A stretch of DNA of 64,000 nt from Ilyobacter_A sp963668015 (lineage in GTDB: Bacteria > Fusobacteriota > Fusobacteriia > Fusobacteriales > Fusobacteriaceae): NCBI GenBank assembly GCA_963668015.2, contig CAXXCR010000012.1:296685-360684 (forward strand), given 5' to 3'. The notes beneath the pieces are model-generated. The model saw only the letters and a list, made by a program, of their open reading frames with translations. It was not told the origin of the DNA and searched no databases. Below are positions 53,185 through 60,800 of the stretch, piece by piece. How positions within the stretch are numbered: position 1 is the first letter of the stretch; each line of letters opens with the position of its first letter. The translations under genes were made by a program, and so were the position numbers.

Positions 53185-53254
53185 GGGTAAAACACCCACC
53201 CATTAGATAAGGTGTTTAAATCAGTAATTATGATGGGTGAACGTTTCGTTACCC
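53185..53254 (+). ncRNA. Candidate structured RNA with two mutually exclusive GC-rich stems
   Basis: Outer stem GGGTAA (53185-53190) / TTACCC (53249-53254). Inside, AACACC (53191-53196) pairs with GGTGTT (53211-53216), and the adjacent CACCCAT (53197-53203) pairs with ATGGGTG (53233-53239). The inner stems interleave, so they form a pseudoknot or two alternative folds. No gene encodes through it. Not matched to a known class. Confidence 0.4.
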
Positions 53255-53621
53255 CATATAAATAAACTGTTATTAATGCTAGCATAGTTAGAACATTTCA
53301 AACTATAAAATATACCAGAAAGAAATAAAAAACGTTAAAATCAAAATAAGAGTCTTAAAATAAAAACACCAGTGAGGAATCTATCTTCTACCAATTACTA
53401 TAAATACACAGGAAAGTTTTTATAACTGAAGAAAAAGGTATTGCAAAGATCTGTAAAATAATTTTTGGGAACTTTTCTTAATTAAAATAGTTAGCGGCAT
53501 TATAGAAGAGAGAAAAGAAGAATATTTTAAGAAGCATGATACTCTAGAAGATGAAAGACACTCGGTAAGTGAAAGTTGTTTTCATGATATTAAGTAAGCC
53601 GGATTAAAAATACAAAAACAA

Positions 53622-53689
53622 AAAGCCCCTTTTTTATCAAAAACAATTTTAAAGGCATAAAGTGTTGTGTTTGATATGCGAGGGGCTTA
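53622..53689. other. Long imperfect hairpin
   Basis: AAAGCCCCT (53622-53630) / AGGGGCTT (53681-53688) outer stem and TATCAAA (53635-53641) / TTTGATA (53670-53676) inner stem, extended by ACAA / TTGT. Could be a bidirectional terminator, a structured RNA or an element end. Confidence 0.5.
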
Positions 53690-53983
53690 AAATTAAAATA
53701 AAAGCTTCGAAAAAAATAAAGGGAATGGAAAACAAGAAAGAACTCTTATTTTTACAAGAAAAGAGTTTAGAATACACTTTTTATATTGAGTGTTTTTTTA
53801 TTTAAGATAAGGATTGGGAAAAAATTAATATTTTATAGGTTTGGGATTTACTTAATAAAAATTGAAATTTGTTTCAAATATTGTTATATTGGTATTTGAA
53901 AAGGGGATAATCTTTAAAAAGTTACAAATGGATTTTTAATAAATAAAAATTAAATTCTATAAAATTTGGAGGATTGAGAATAA

Positions 53984-55735
53984 ATGAAGATTATACAAAT
54001 TTCAGATTTGCACATCGATGGGAATACAACTATAGAAGAAGAAAAAAATATTATAGATAAACTTTTTGAAGAAGTAAAGGACAACGTTAATAGTACAGAA
54101 AAATTATTATTTATAATATGTGGAGATATTATAAATAAGGGTCAACTAGAATTTTATCCAAAAAGTAAAGAACTTATAATGTATTTAGTTAACAAAAGTA
54201 AAGATTATGACACTAAAATTTTATTTGTACCTGGAAATCATGATCTGATATTAGAAGATGGCCTAAATTACTCTAAAAAAATAGAAGGTTTTAATTCATT
54301 TATAAAAGAATTAGGTCAACAAGAAAGTTACGAAAAAGAAAAAAGTATCACTAGTGTAAACGATGATGAGATACGATTTATTTTGATAAATTCTATGCAT
54401 CATGCTAACAAAGATTATGGAAGTATAAACTACACAGAATTAGAGGCAGAAATTAAAAAAGATTCTTCAAAGAAAATAATTTTAGTTGCTCATCATACTT
54501 TAACTAGTAGATATGAAGATGATCATTCTGCTATTACAAATATCTATAAACTTAATAAAATCCTTAATAGTAGCGATAATATTATTGCTTATATTCATGG
54601 ACATACTCATGGTTATAGTGATATGATAATCGGGAAAAAATGTAAAATTATAGGAGTTGGGCCTTGGCACCAAAGAGAAGGGGTACATAGGCAATTTAAT
54701 ATTATTCACGTAAAAGCAGGCGATATCGACAATGTCTTAAATTTTGCTTATCGCAATGATAGAGAAGTATTTGATAAAAGTCTAGTCTATGAAAGATTAA
54801 ATTTCAATATTTATTCGGGAAATAACTTAGAAAGTACTTATTTGACAGTTGTTCAATCCACCAAAGAATATAATAGTATTTATAATATGAATATTAATTA
54901 TAAAAATGAATTTGAAATTTTTGAGAAGGAAGTTAAAAAAATATTTGGTGATAAAATTGAAACAGCAAGAAAATGGCAAGAATTAGAAGTTCCTGAAGAC
55001 TTATATTACAATCATGGAAGTTACATGAAAGTAGGAGAAACAAGTGGAATAGATTTTGTTGTAGACGAACTTACTAAAAAAGCAACAAGTAGTCGAGCTA
55101 TAATACCTTTAATAGACCTTAAAACGGTGATTGAAAGTGGTGATAGCTTTTTGCCTTCATTTGATTTCCTTCAATTTGGATTTAATAGTGAATTAAAGGA
55201 AGAACTTCACATATCATTATACTTGAGAGCTTTGGAAGTGAAACATTTTTTAAAAATCAATATTTGTGAACTTTATTTGATGGCTAAAAATATAAAAGAT
55301 AAAATAAGGTCAGTAAAAAAAATTAATATGAATATTTTAGCATTTAAAGCTCAGCATAAGGAAGAATATGGATGTTTTAAAAAATCTGAATTAGATATGA
55401 TAACTGAAGCAAGATTAACTAAAATTCTTATAAATAAAAATTATTTAAAAATAGCAGAATTATTAGAAGAGAAACTTAAGCTTTCTGAGACTGTTGTAGA
55501 ATATGATGGAATAATAGCGTTATGTAATGCTGTTGAAGAGGAGAATAATGAATCTGGCAACTTTTATCAGGAATTGTTTGATAGGACAAAAGAACTAAAA
55601 GAACTTTATAAAGTTTTGAAAATTCAAAGAGAGAGTACATCTGAATATATGGAGATAGAAAAAAATGAAAATTTCATTAAAGAAAAAATTTCAAATATAA
55701 TTAAGGTTTTAAAAAAAATGGAGGAAGAAAAATGA
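53984..55735 (+). CDS. Metallophosphoesterase fused to a thymidylate-synthase-like domain
   Basis: 583 residues, ATG after GGAGGAT. Residues 1-~265 are a calcineurin-like phosphoesterase with all metal motifs: D8 and H10 (SDLHID), D48 (CGDI), GNHD 84-87, H170, and GHTH 206-209. Residues ~300-445 follow the thymidylate synthase core: IDFVVDEL then SRAIIPLID (371), a loop FLPSFDFLQF where E. coli ThyA has the catalytic Cys (APCHAFFQF), then LYLRALEVKHFLKINICELY (R415, N426), matching LYQRSCD..LGLPFNIASY with R and N in register. The Cys is Ser392, so normal TS chemistry is unlikely. Residues 446-583 are helical. Overlaps the MazG gene by 4 bases. I infer nucleotide binding or hydrolysis. Confidence 0.78.
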   Translation: MKIIQISDLHIDGNTTIEEEKNIIDKLFEEVKDNVNSTEKLLFIICGDIINKGQLEFYPKSKELIMYLVNKSKDYDTKILFVPGNHDLILEDGLNYSKKIEGFNSFIKELGQQESYEKEKSITSVNDDEIRFILINSMHHANKDYGSINYTELEAEIKKDSSKKIILVAHHTLTSRYEDDHSAITNIYKLNKILNSSDNIIAYIHGHTHGYSDMIIGKKCKIIGVGPWHQREGVHRQFNIIHVKAGDIDNVLNFAYRNDREVFDKSLVYERLNFNIYSGNNLESTYLTVVQSTKEYNSIYNMNINYKNEFEIFEKEVKKIFGDKIETARKWQELEVPEDLYYNHGSYMKVGETSGIDFVVDELTKKATSSRAIIPLIDLKTVIESGDSFLPSFDFLQFGFNSELKEELHISLYLRALEVKHFLKINICELYLMAKNIKDKIRSVKKINMNILAFKAQHKEEYGCFKKSELDMITEARLTKILINKNYLKIAELLEEKLKLSETVVEYDGIIALCNAVEEENNESGNFYQELFDRTKELKELYKVLKIQRESTSEYMEIEKNENFIKEKISNIIKVLKKMEEEK

Positions 55736-56082
55736 TTTCAATAAAAGAGTTACTTGAATTTCAGGAAGAATTTGACAAAAAACATTCTGGGAATTTTAAT
55801 TGGAATGAAAAAGTTACTGAAGAAAATGTTGAAATTCTACAATATTTATTAATTTCATTAGTAGGAGAATTTGGAGAAGCATCGAATTTAGTAAAAAAGG
55901 TTCTTAGAGGAGATAAAAAACTTCTAGAAGTAAAAGATGAACTTTCAGAAGAAATAATAGATGTACTAATATATACATTAAAATTAATCTATCAATTAGA
56001 TATTGATATAGAAAAAGTTTATTATGAAAAAATGAAAAAAAATGAAAAAAGGTTTAAAAAGTTTGAAAAGGAGAGTGTATGA
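55732..56082 (+). CDS. MazG-type nucleotide pyrophosphohydrolase
   Basis: 116 residues. All-alpha NTP pyrophosphatase with the metal motif E46xxE49 (LVGEFGEASNL) and E74xxD77 (SEEIIDVLIY), the ExxE...ExxD arrangement of MazG/dUTPase-2 families. MazG proteins hydrolyse (d)NTPs to NMP and PPi. ATGA overlaps both upstream and downstream couple it tightly to the TS-like fusion and radical SAM genes, suggesting that its monophosphate product, or depletion of a triphosphate, serves the same pathway. Confidence 0.88.
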   Translation: MISIKELLEFQEEFDKKHSGNFNWNEKVTEENVEILQYLLISLVGEFGEASNLVKKVLRGDKKLLEVKDELSEEIIDVLIYTLKLIYQLDIDIEKVYYEKMKKNEKRFKKFEKESV

Positions 56083-56985
56083 CAGACTTCTACGAAATTC
56101 AATTTGAATTAGAAAATATGTGTTTTTTAGATTGTTTACATTGTTCATCTCTTGAGATGAGGAAGCATAAGAATTTATGTTATTCTTTAAATGATATGAA
56201 AAATTTAATAAACTTATATCCAGATAACTTATATATAAACCTAACTGGTGGAGAACCACTTTTACACAAAGAACTTAACAATGTTTTAGAAGAGTTACAT
56301 AATTTTAAAAATGTTAATTTGGGTATTTTTACTTGCGGTATCTTGGAAAAAAATGATAAATTAGTTCCTATTTCTATTGAAGAAGCAAAAATAAAGCATT
56401 CTAAAGGATTAAAAAGGTGCTATATTTCAATTTATAGTACCAATGAAAAAGAACATGATTTTATAACGAATTTACCAGGAGCTTTAAATTGTACTAAGGA
56501 AAGTATACGCAATTTAAAAAAAGCTAATATTGATGTGAAAATTCATTTTAGTAGTAAACAAATTTAATATTAATAAATTAGACCCTATAATTGAAGAATT
56601 AGCTTCATGGGGGATTAATGAAGTAAGAATTTTAAAGTTAGTCGATATTGGAAATGCTAGCATTAATTGGAATTCTATAGGAGTTTCAGAGGAAGTTCAG
56701 GATAAAACAATTAAGCACCTTTTTAAAATTAGAAGTAAATTTAAAACTAAACTAACTTTTTCAGGTTTTCCTGAGATGACTGGCTGTAGACCATATAAAG
56801 GGTCAGTTGGATGTCAAGCGGGGATTAATTTATTATATGTAACTATTGAGGGTGACATATATCCTTGTGCTTGTACTAAGGGAGGTCTTGAGCATAAGAT
56901 AGGGAATATATCAGAATTAAAATTAATACAAAAATACATTGAAAAAAAAGTTAAAATAGAATATTATTTTTCTTGTTTAAATTAA
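56079..56985 (+). pseudogene. Radical SAM/SPASM-type protein, frameshifted
   Basis: N-terminal radical SAM cluster C15xxxC19xxC22 (NMCFLDCLHCSS), then LTGGEPLLHKEL. The first frame stops at 56565-56567. Dropping one base (extra A near 56550) restores DVKIHFVVNKFNINKLDPII and continues through MTGCRPYKGSVGCQAGINLL and GDIYPCACTKGG, a SPASM/twitch-like Cys region, to 56985; total ~302 residues. Such enzymes modify peptides, nucleotides or cofactors. Overlaps MazG by 4 bases. Whether the frameshift is real or a sequencing error cannot be told here. Confidence 0.8.
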
Positions 56986-57004
56986 AGAAGAGGATTAATT
57001 TTTT

Positions 57005-57033
57005 TTGATTACATTTGTAAATTATGGTATTAT
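57005..57033 (+). promoter_or_regulatory. Promoter of the Panacea toxin-antitoxin pair
   Basis: TTGATT (57005-57010), 17-bp spacer, TATTAT (57028-57033), 38 bases before the preferred ATG at 57072. Confidence 0.6.
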
Positions 57034-57071
57034 TAAGTTAAGAATATATACTTAGAAAGTAGGTGGCTACT

Positions 57072-57608
57072 ATGAATCCTATACTATTAACAGAATGGAT
57101 TATAAAAAAATGTCACGATTTAAGATTAGAGATAACAAATTTAAAATTGCAAAAATTACTTTATTTTGCACAAGGGCATTTCACTCAAGAATTTGAGGGA
57201 CAAAGGCTTATTTTAGAAGATTTTGAAGCTTGGGTTCATGGTCCTGTATTGATGAGTGCTTACCAAAAATACAAAAGATATTCTTGGTTTGAATTACCAA
57301 AAAGTATTCCTTTAACTTCAATTTCTGATGAAATGAACGATTTTTTAGATAGATTACTTGAAGCTTATGGTAATAAAGCAGGTACTGTTCTAGAAGACAT
57401 TTCTCACGAGGAAGATCCGTGGATAAATGCAAGAGTTGGATTAAGGCCTAAAGAACCATCTAGAAGAAAAATATCTTTTAATGAAATTAGAGATTTTTAT
57501 AACAGTGATAGAAAAGGAACTTTAAATGAACAAATCACAGAAGATAGATCTTTCAGAAATGATCTTAACGAAAACGAAAGAATTTTGGCAGATTTACTCG
57601 GAATATGA
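57072..57608 (+). CDS. Panacea-domain (DUF4065/SocA-like) antitoxin
   Basis: 178 residues from ATG 57072 (AGTAGGTGG upstream); an in-frame GTG at 57063 is possible. Family signature: TNLKLQKLLYFAQGHF (~21-36) and FEAWVHGPVLMSAYQKYK (~54-71). Panacea proteins are antitoxins (PanA) that neutralise many unrelated toxins; SocA is an adaptor for ClpXP. Overlaps the next gene by 83 bases in another frame, the tight coupling usual for TA pairs. Confidence 0.88.
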   Translation: MNPILLTEWIIKKCHDLRLEITNLKLQKLLYFAQGHFTQEFEGQRLILEDFEAWVHGPVLMSAYQKYKRYSWFELPKSIPLTSISDEMNDFLDRLLEAYGNKAGTVLEDISHEEDPWINARVGLRPKEPSRRKISFNEIRDFYNSDRKGTLNEQITEDRSFRNDLNENERILADLLGI

Positions 57609-58230
57609 AGAGAATTTTGAATTAATTTCCTTTGAAGATTATACTGAAGAAGTATCTGAAAAAGTAGACTCTCTTATAGATGATATGCAAGAAGAAGTCC
57701 ATTATTTAGAATTTTTATTACATGCAGGGCCAAATAGTGGGTTTAGATTATTACCTGATACGATCACAGAAGCTTTACAAGTGATTAGAAAATTCGGGAA
57801 TATATATGATAAACATAGGGAATTGAAAGCCAGATATCAGCAAAGCGAAATTATAAAAGATGTAACAAAATTAGATACTACTTTAGAAAAAGCAGAAAAT
57901 TCTTTGAATGAAGTGAAAGAAATAAAAAATAGTCTTCATGGTTTTTTTGGAATTATTGTAGGGATATTGTCGTTTGTTTTTACAAATGTAAACCTGCTGC
58001 AATTAGCTAATCATATGACGTTGGATAAAATAATTGTTGTTATAGGTTTAGTTAACTTATTCTTAGGATTAGGTTTGGTTATTTTAATGAGTTTGCTTTC
58101 AGAAATGCTAGGCTTAAATAATAAGAATATAAATTGGACAAAATATTGTGTAATTTGGCTTTTAGCAACTATAAGCGTAATAATTTTAGGTTTTTTATCT
58201 AAAGGCATTCCAATGATAATAGTGATATGA
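57526..58230 (+). CDS. Probable membrane toxin partner of the Panacea antitoxin
   Basis: 234 residues: an acidic, helical cytoplasmic part (~1-140; DSLIDDMQEEVHYLEFLLHA, coiled coil ~115-137), then three TM helices (~142-162, 168-192, 208-227). No known catalytic motif. Membrane-acting PanT toxins are known for Panacea systems, so depolarisation or pore formation is a reasonable inference. It starts inside the antitoxin gene and is closed by a strong terminator. Confidence 0.72.
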   Translation: MNKSQKIDLSEMILTKTKEFWQIYSEYEENFELISFEDYTEEVSEKVDSLIDDMQEEVHYLEFLLHAGPNSGFRLLPDTITEALQVIRKFGNIYDKHRELKARYQQSEIIKDVTKLDTTLEKAENSLNEVKEIKNSLHGFFGIIVGILSFVFTNVNLLQLANHMTLDKIIVVIGLVNLFLGLGLVILMSLLSEMLGLNNKNINWTKYCVIWLLATISVIILGFLSKGIPMIIVI

Positions 58231-58235
58231 AATCA

Positions 58236-58259
58236 AGCCGGACTTTTCCGGCTCTTTTT
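58236..58259 (+). terminator. Intrinsic terminator after the Panacea pair
   Basis: AGCCGGA / TCCGGCT stem, CTTT loop, CTTTTTC tail, immediately after the stop. Confidence 0.9.
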
Positions 58260-58261
58260 CA

Positions 58262-58362
58262 TAAACTTGGTTTTTATAAAATAAGCCCCATTACCTGACG
58301 GAGTGGGATTGCTAAGAAAGAGGTAAAAAGGAGGTTCAATATAACCTTCTTTTTTTATTTTT
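58262..58362 (+). ncRNA. Conserved element, copy A: ~60-nt conserved block plus hairpin
   Basis: Block TTTTTATAAAATAAGCCCC...ATTACCTGACGG...GGATTGCTAAGAAAGAGGTAA, with TTACCT (58290-58295) able to pair with AGGTAA (58321-58326). It is followed by the terminator-like stem AAGGAGGTT / AACCTTCTT and T7. Near-identical block in copy B (59770) and a diverged one in copy C (60685). No ORF. Confidence 0.65.
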
Positions 58363-59107
58363 CAAATCAATTTAAAAAAATTGCTGTCAATACCTAGCAC
58401 GATTTATCTTACTTTGATATTTTTGTGATTTTATAAACTATTGAAAACATTGACGTAACTCAATTATAATTTGAAAAAACTATTTTTTTTTAGATTTTTT
58501 TTTGCTTATACATTGTCCTTTTTCTTAATGTGAAGTAAATTTATATCAAAGAGATCCTGCGATATATCTAAAGTCCTTAGCGGTTAGATATAGAGTAACA
58601 ACCTTGAAATTAAAACTACACAAAGTGCTATATTATAAAAAAACATAATCCAAGATAAGTATTTTAAATGTTATATAAAATAAATTCTTTCAGAAACAAT
58701 TAACTTAATCTTAGCAGGATCTCTTACCCGTTTAATCTATTTCTCACCTATTTTAATTTGATAACTTTATTAAGCAACTTTAGATAAAGTCCTGAATTTA
58801 TCTACTCTTTTTAATAAAATTAAAAATGATTCTTATATTTGAAAAATAAAGTATCGGAGATATAGTAAAAGACAAAGAAAATTAGGTTGCGCACTTGTTT
58901 TGACAGTACACTAAATAATTAAAACGCTTTGCTATAAATATACTTTGATTTAAAAATCAATATTGAAATTAAAGAAAATATATACTCTCCAGAATTTATT
59001 GAAAAAGAATACTATAAAAATCTAATTTGGGTTATAGACTTGATACAGAGCAGAAAGTCTCTTAAAATTATAGTATTGCGTAATAAATAAAAAAAGGAGG
59101 TATTATT
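58363..59107. other. Gene-poor AT-rich interval
   Basis: About 745 bases without a supported gene. Contains a perfect 9-bp hairpin TATATCTAA (58563-58571) / TTAGATATA (58584-58592) with a 12-base loop, and a 48-codon coding-like remnant at 58944-59090 (KINIEIKENIYSPEFIEKEY then YKNLIWVIDLIQSRKSLKII) with no start. The rest shows nothing I can name. Confidence 0.6.
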
Positions 59108-59767
59108 GTGGCTATATTTGATGAAAATCAAGTTTCTAAAAAGGATTTGATCACTAAAATAATGTTTTTAGTGTTAGGTTTAATTCATATTGGGGTGGGG
59201 GCTTCCTTATTCGTTTTGAGTAATGTAGGTTCTGATCCATTTAATGTTTTTATGCAGGGTATATAAAATCATAGTAGCCTGACAATAGGAATGGCAAACA
59301 GTATGGTTAGTTTTATATGGTTTGTGATTATCTTTTTTGTTTCAAGAAAATATATATATTTAGGTACTGTATTTGCAGTTTTTATAATTGGACCAGTGAC
59401 AGATCTAGGGATGTTTATTTTTTCGCCTATTATAAATAATCAATTACCGCTATCGATGCGTGTTGCTACTATACTAATAGGTTGTCATATTATTGCATTA
59501 GGAGTTGCTGTAGTTTACAATGCAAATTTGGGGATGGTTCCTAATGATATTATGTCTGTAATGATTGCAGAGAAAACAAAATTTCAATTCCGTTGGGTTC
59601 GTATAACTTATGATGTTTCGATTATAGTAACCGGAGCTTTAATGGGAGGAGTTTTTGGAGCAGGAACTATAGTTTGTGCAATTTTAACAGGACCACTAAT
59701 TCAATTCTTTATGTCTATGTCTAAAAAATTTATAACTGTATTTATAACTGAAAAAGTTATAGATTAA
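59108..59767 (+). pseudogene. YczE/YitT-type integral membrane protein, in-frame stop
   Basis: GTG at 59108 after AAGGAGG. The frame reads KKDLITKIMFLVLGLIHIGV, GASLFVLSNVGSDPFNVFMQ, then TAA at 59264-59266, then continues in the same frame (SSLTIGMANSMVSFIWFVII) to 59767, ~219 codons with about six TM helices. The N-terminal GxGxxL...GSDPF and late NAxLGMVPND patterns match YczE-like (DUF6198/YitT-related) transporters of unknown substrate. One nonsense codon splits it; the downstream part could restart at ATG 59291. Confidence 0.75.
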
Positions 59768-59769
59768 TT

Positions 59770-59862
59770 ACTTGTATTTTGTAAAATAAGCCCCATTACC
59801 TGACGGCTACGGATTGCTGAGAAAGAGGTAAGAAGAAGGTTCGATGTAACCTTCTTTCTTTA
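59770..59862 (+). ncRNA. Conserved element, copy B
   Basis: TTTTGTAAAATAAGCCCC...ATTACCTGACGG...GGATTGCTGAGAAAGAGGTAA, identical to copy A except a few bases, TTACCT/AGGTAA conserved, followed by stem AAGAAGGTT / AACCTTCTT and T-rich tail. It starts 3 bases after the membrane gene stop. Confidence 0.65.
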
Positions 59863-60073
59863 TTTTAAAACTCAATAAATTTTTGATTTTATCTAACTCT
59901 TTTACAAATTATTTTGTTTTTTTATAATTTATTGTTTTAAATAACTTATATTCTAAAAGAGAAGTGGGATTTTAAATTTAGCGTATAATATATATATAAA
60001 TGTTTTGTAAAATATTGGTTAGCGTTATTGTATCCCGCAAAAAACTTCTGATTAAATAAAGTAGGTGGGGCAT

Positions 60074-60598
60074 ATGAAGTGGATTTTTTCTCTTATTATT
60101 TTATTGTCCCTATTAGGATGCTCATCACTTAAGGTAATACATAATTCTAACGTTAATGAATATTCAAGAAATATAATACGCATAAATAAAGAAGATATTT
60201 TAGATATAGATGTCTTTTTGCATGAATATGCTCATTATCTTGACGACAACTACATTCATGTTACATCTAATATATATTTTAAAAAAGAAATTGATAAAAC
60301 TCTTAACTTGAATTATAAAATCTTAAAACAAAACTTCCTAAAAGAATTTAAAGAAGAAGAAGCAGTTGAATTGCAGGATATAATTAATGCTATTACAATG
60401 GGTGCTGTAAAAATTAAATATGGCCATAGTAGGATTTACTGGAGTTTTTACAGGAATAAATATAGGGAAATATTTGCGAATTTATTTGTGATATACTATA
60501 CAAATAAAGAAAATCAAAAAAAATTTATAGAAAAAAATTTTAAAGGAATCGATATAAGTTTTAAAAATATCCTTATTGAAAAAGGGTTAGATTTATGA
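60074..60598 (+). CDS. Lipoprotein with zinc-metalloprotease HExxH motif
   Basis: 174 residues from ATG 60074 (AGGTGGGG upstream). Lipoprotein signal peptide with LSLLGC (C16). Zinc motif H50-E-Y-A-H54 in FLHEYAHYLDDNY and a possible third ligand E132 in YREIFANLF, the HExxH...ExxxA layout of gluzincins such as the lethal-factor/MtfA-like group. Short for a secreted protease. Likely anchored in a membrane facing the periplasm or outside. Not matched to a named family. Confidence 0.68.
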   Translation: MKWIFSLIILLSLLGCSSLKVIHNSNVNEYSRNIIRINKEDILDIDVFLHEYAHYLDDNYIHVTSNIYFKKEIDKTLNLNYKILKQNFLKEFKEEEAVELQDIINAITMGAVKIKYGHSRIYWSFYRNKYREIFANLFVIYYTNKENQKKFIEKNFKGIDISFKNILIEKGLDL

Positions 60599-60631
60599 AG
60601 ATTAGGAATAAAAATCAGGGATTAATAAACT

Positions 60632-60684
60632 GTACCCTATAGAGTAGACGGCGAAAAAAAGTCTATCTTGTAGGGTGCTTTTAA
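60632..60684 (+). terminator. Long hairpin after the metalloprotease gene
   Basis: CCCTA...TAGAC / GTCTA...TAGGG with internal wobble pairs and an A-rich loop, then CTTTTAATTTCTTT. Confidence 0.7.
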
Positions 60685-60795
60685 TTTCTTTGGTTTTTGT
60701 AGAATAAGACCCAATCCCTAACGGTATCGGTCTTTTACGTAAGTAACTAAAAAATTTGTTTGATTGTAAAAGGTAGCTTATCTAGCTGCCTTTAA
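60685..60795. ncRNA. Conserved element, copy C (diverged), with hairpin
   Basis: GGTTTTTGTAGAATAAGACCC...CCCTAACGG...GGTC resembles copies A and B over ~40 bases; AGACC can pair with GGTCT. Followed by stem AAAGGTAGC (60769-60777) / GCTGCCTTT (60785-60793), which also serves as terminator for the convergent - strand gene ending at 60801. Confidence 0.5.
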
Positions 60796-60800
60796 TAGTT

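Larger units (their letters stand above)
52767..53983. other. Gene-poor interval before the metallophosphoesterase operon
   Basis: About 1.2 kb with no convincing gene. It holds a GC-richer island (~52975-53090) within AT-rich sequence, a compact set of inverted repeats (53185-53254), a short coding-like remnant (~53490-53595: IIEERKEEYFKKHDTLEDER), a long imperfect hairpin (53622-53689), an inverted repeat AACTCTT / AAGAGTT near 53740-53768, and a terminator-like hairpin ACACT / AGTGT plus T7 at 53774-53800. It looks like an eroded element end with structured RNA. Confidence 0.6.

Noticed and set aside
52951..53199. - strand ORF of 82 codons
   Set aside because: No ribosome binding site, biased composition and overlap with the GC-rich island; more likely a chance frame or a repeat remnant, so it is reported as a compositional finding only.
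53984..55735. SbcD/Mre11-type DNA repair nuclease
   Set aside because: The phosphoesterase motifs alone would allow it, but there is no SbcC/Rad50 partner, and the TS-like and helical C-terminal parts do not match the SbcD capping domain.
56079..56985. Viperin or QueE identity for the radical SAM protein
   Set aside because: Cys spacing excludes QueE's long-insert motif, and the C-terminal Cys-rich SPASM-like region is not found in viperins; the family is left open.
59831..59860. tRNA T-arm (GGTTCGATGTAACC)
   Set aside because: The sequence is a simple 9-bp hairpin with a T tail; no acceptor, D or anticodon arms can be drawn around it.
58262..60795. Integron attC sites or a known riboswitch for the repeated element
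   Set aside because: No GTTRRRY/RYYYAAC core pairs at the ends, no integron integrase, and no match by eye to TPP, cobalamin, preQ1, c-di-GMP, fluoride or guanidine riboswitch cores.
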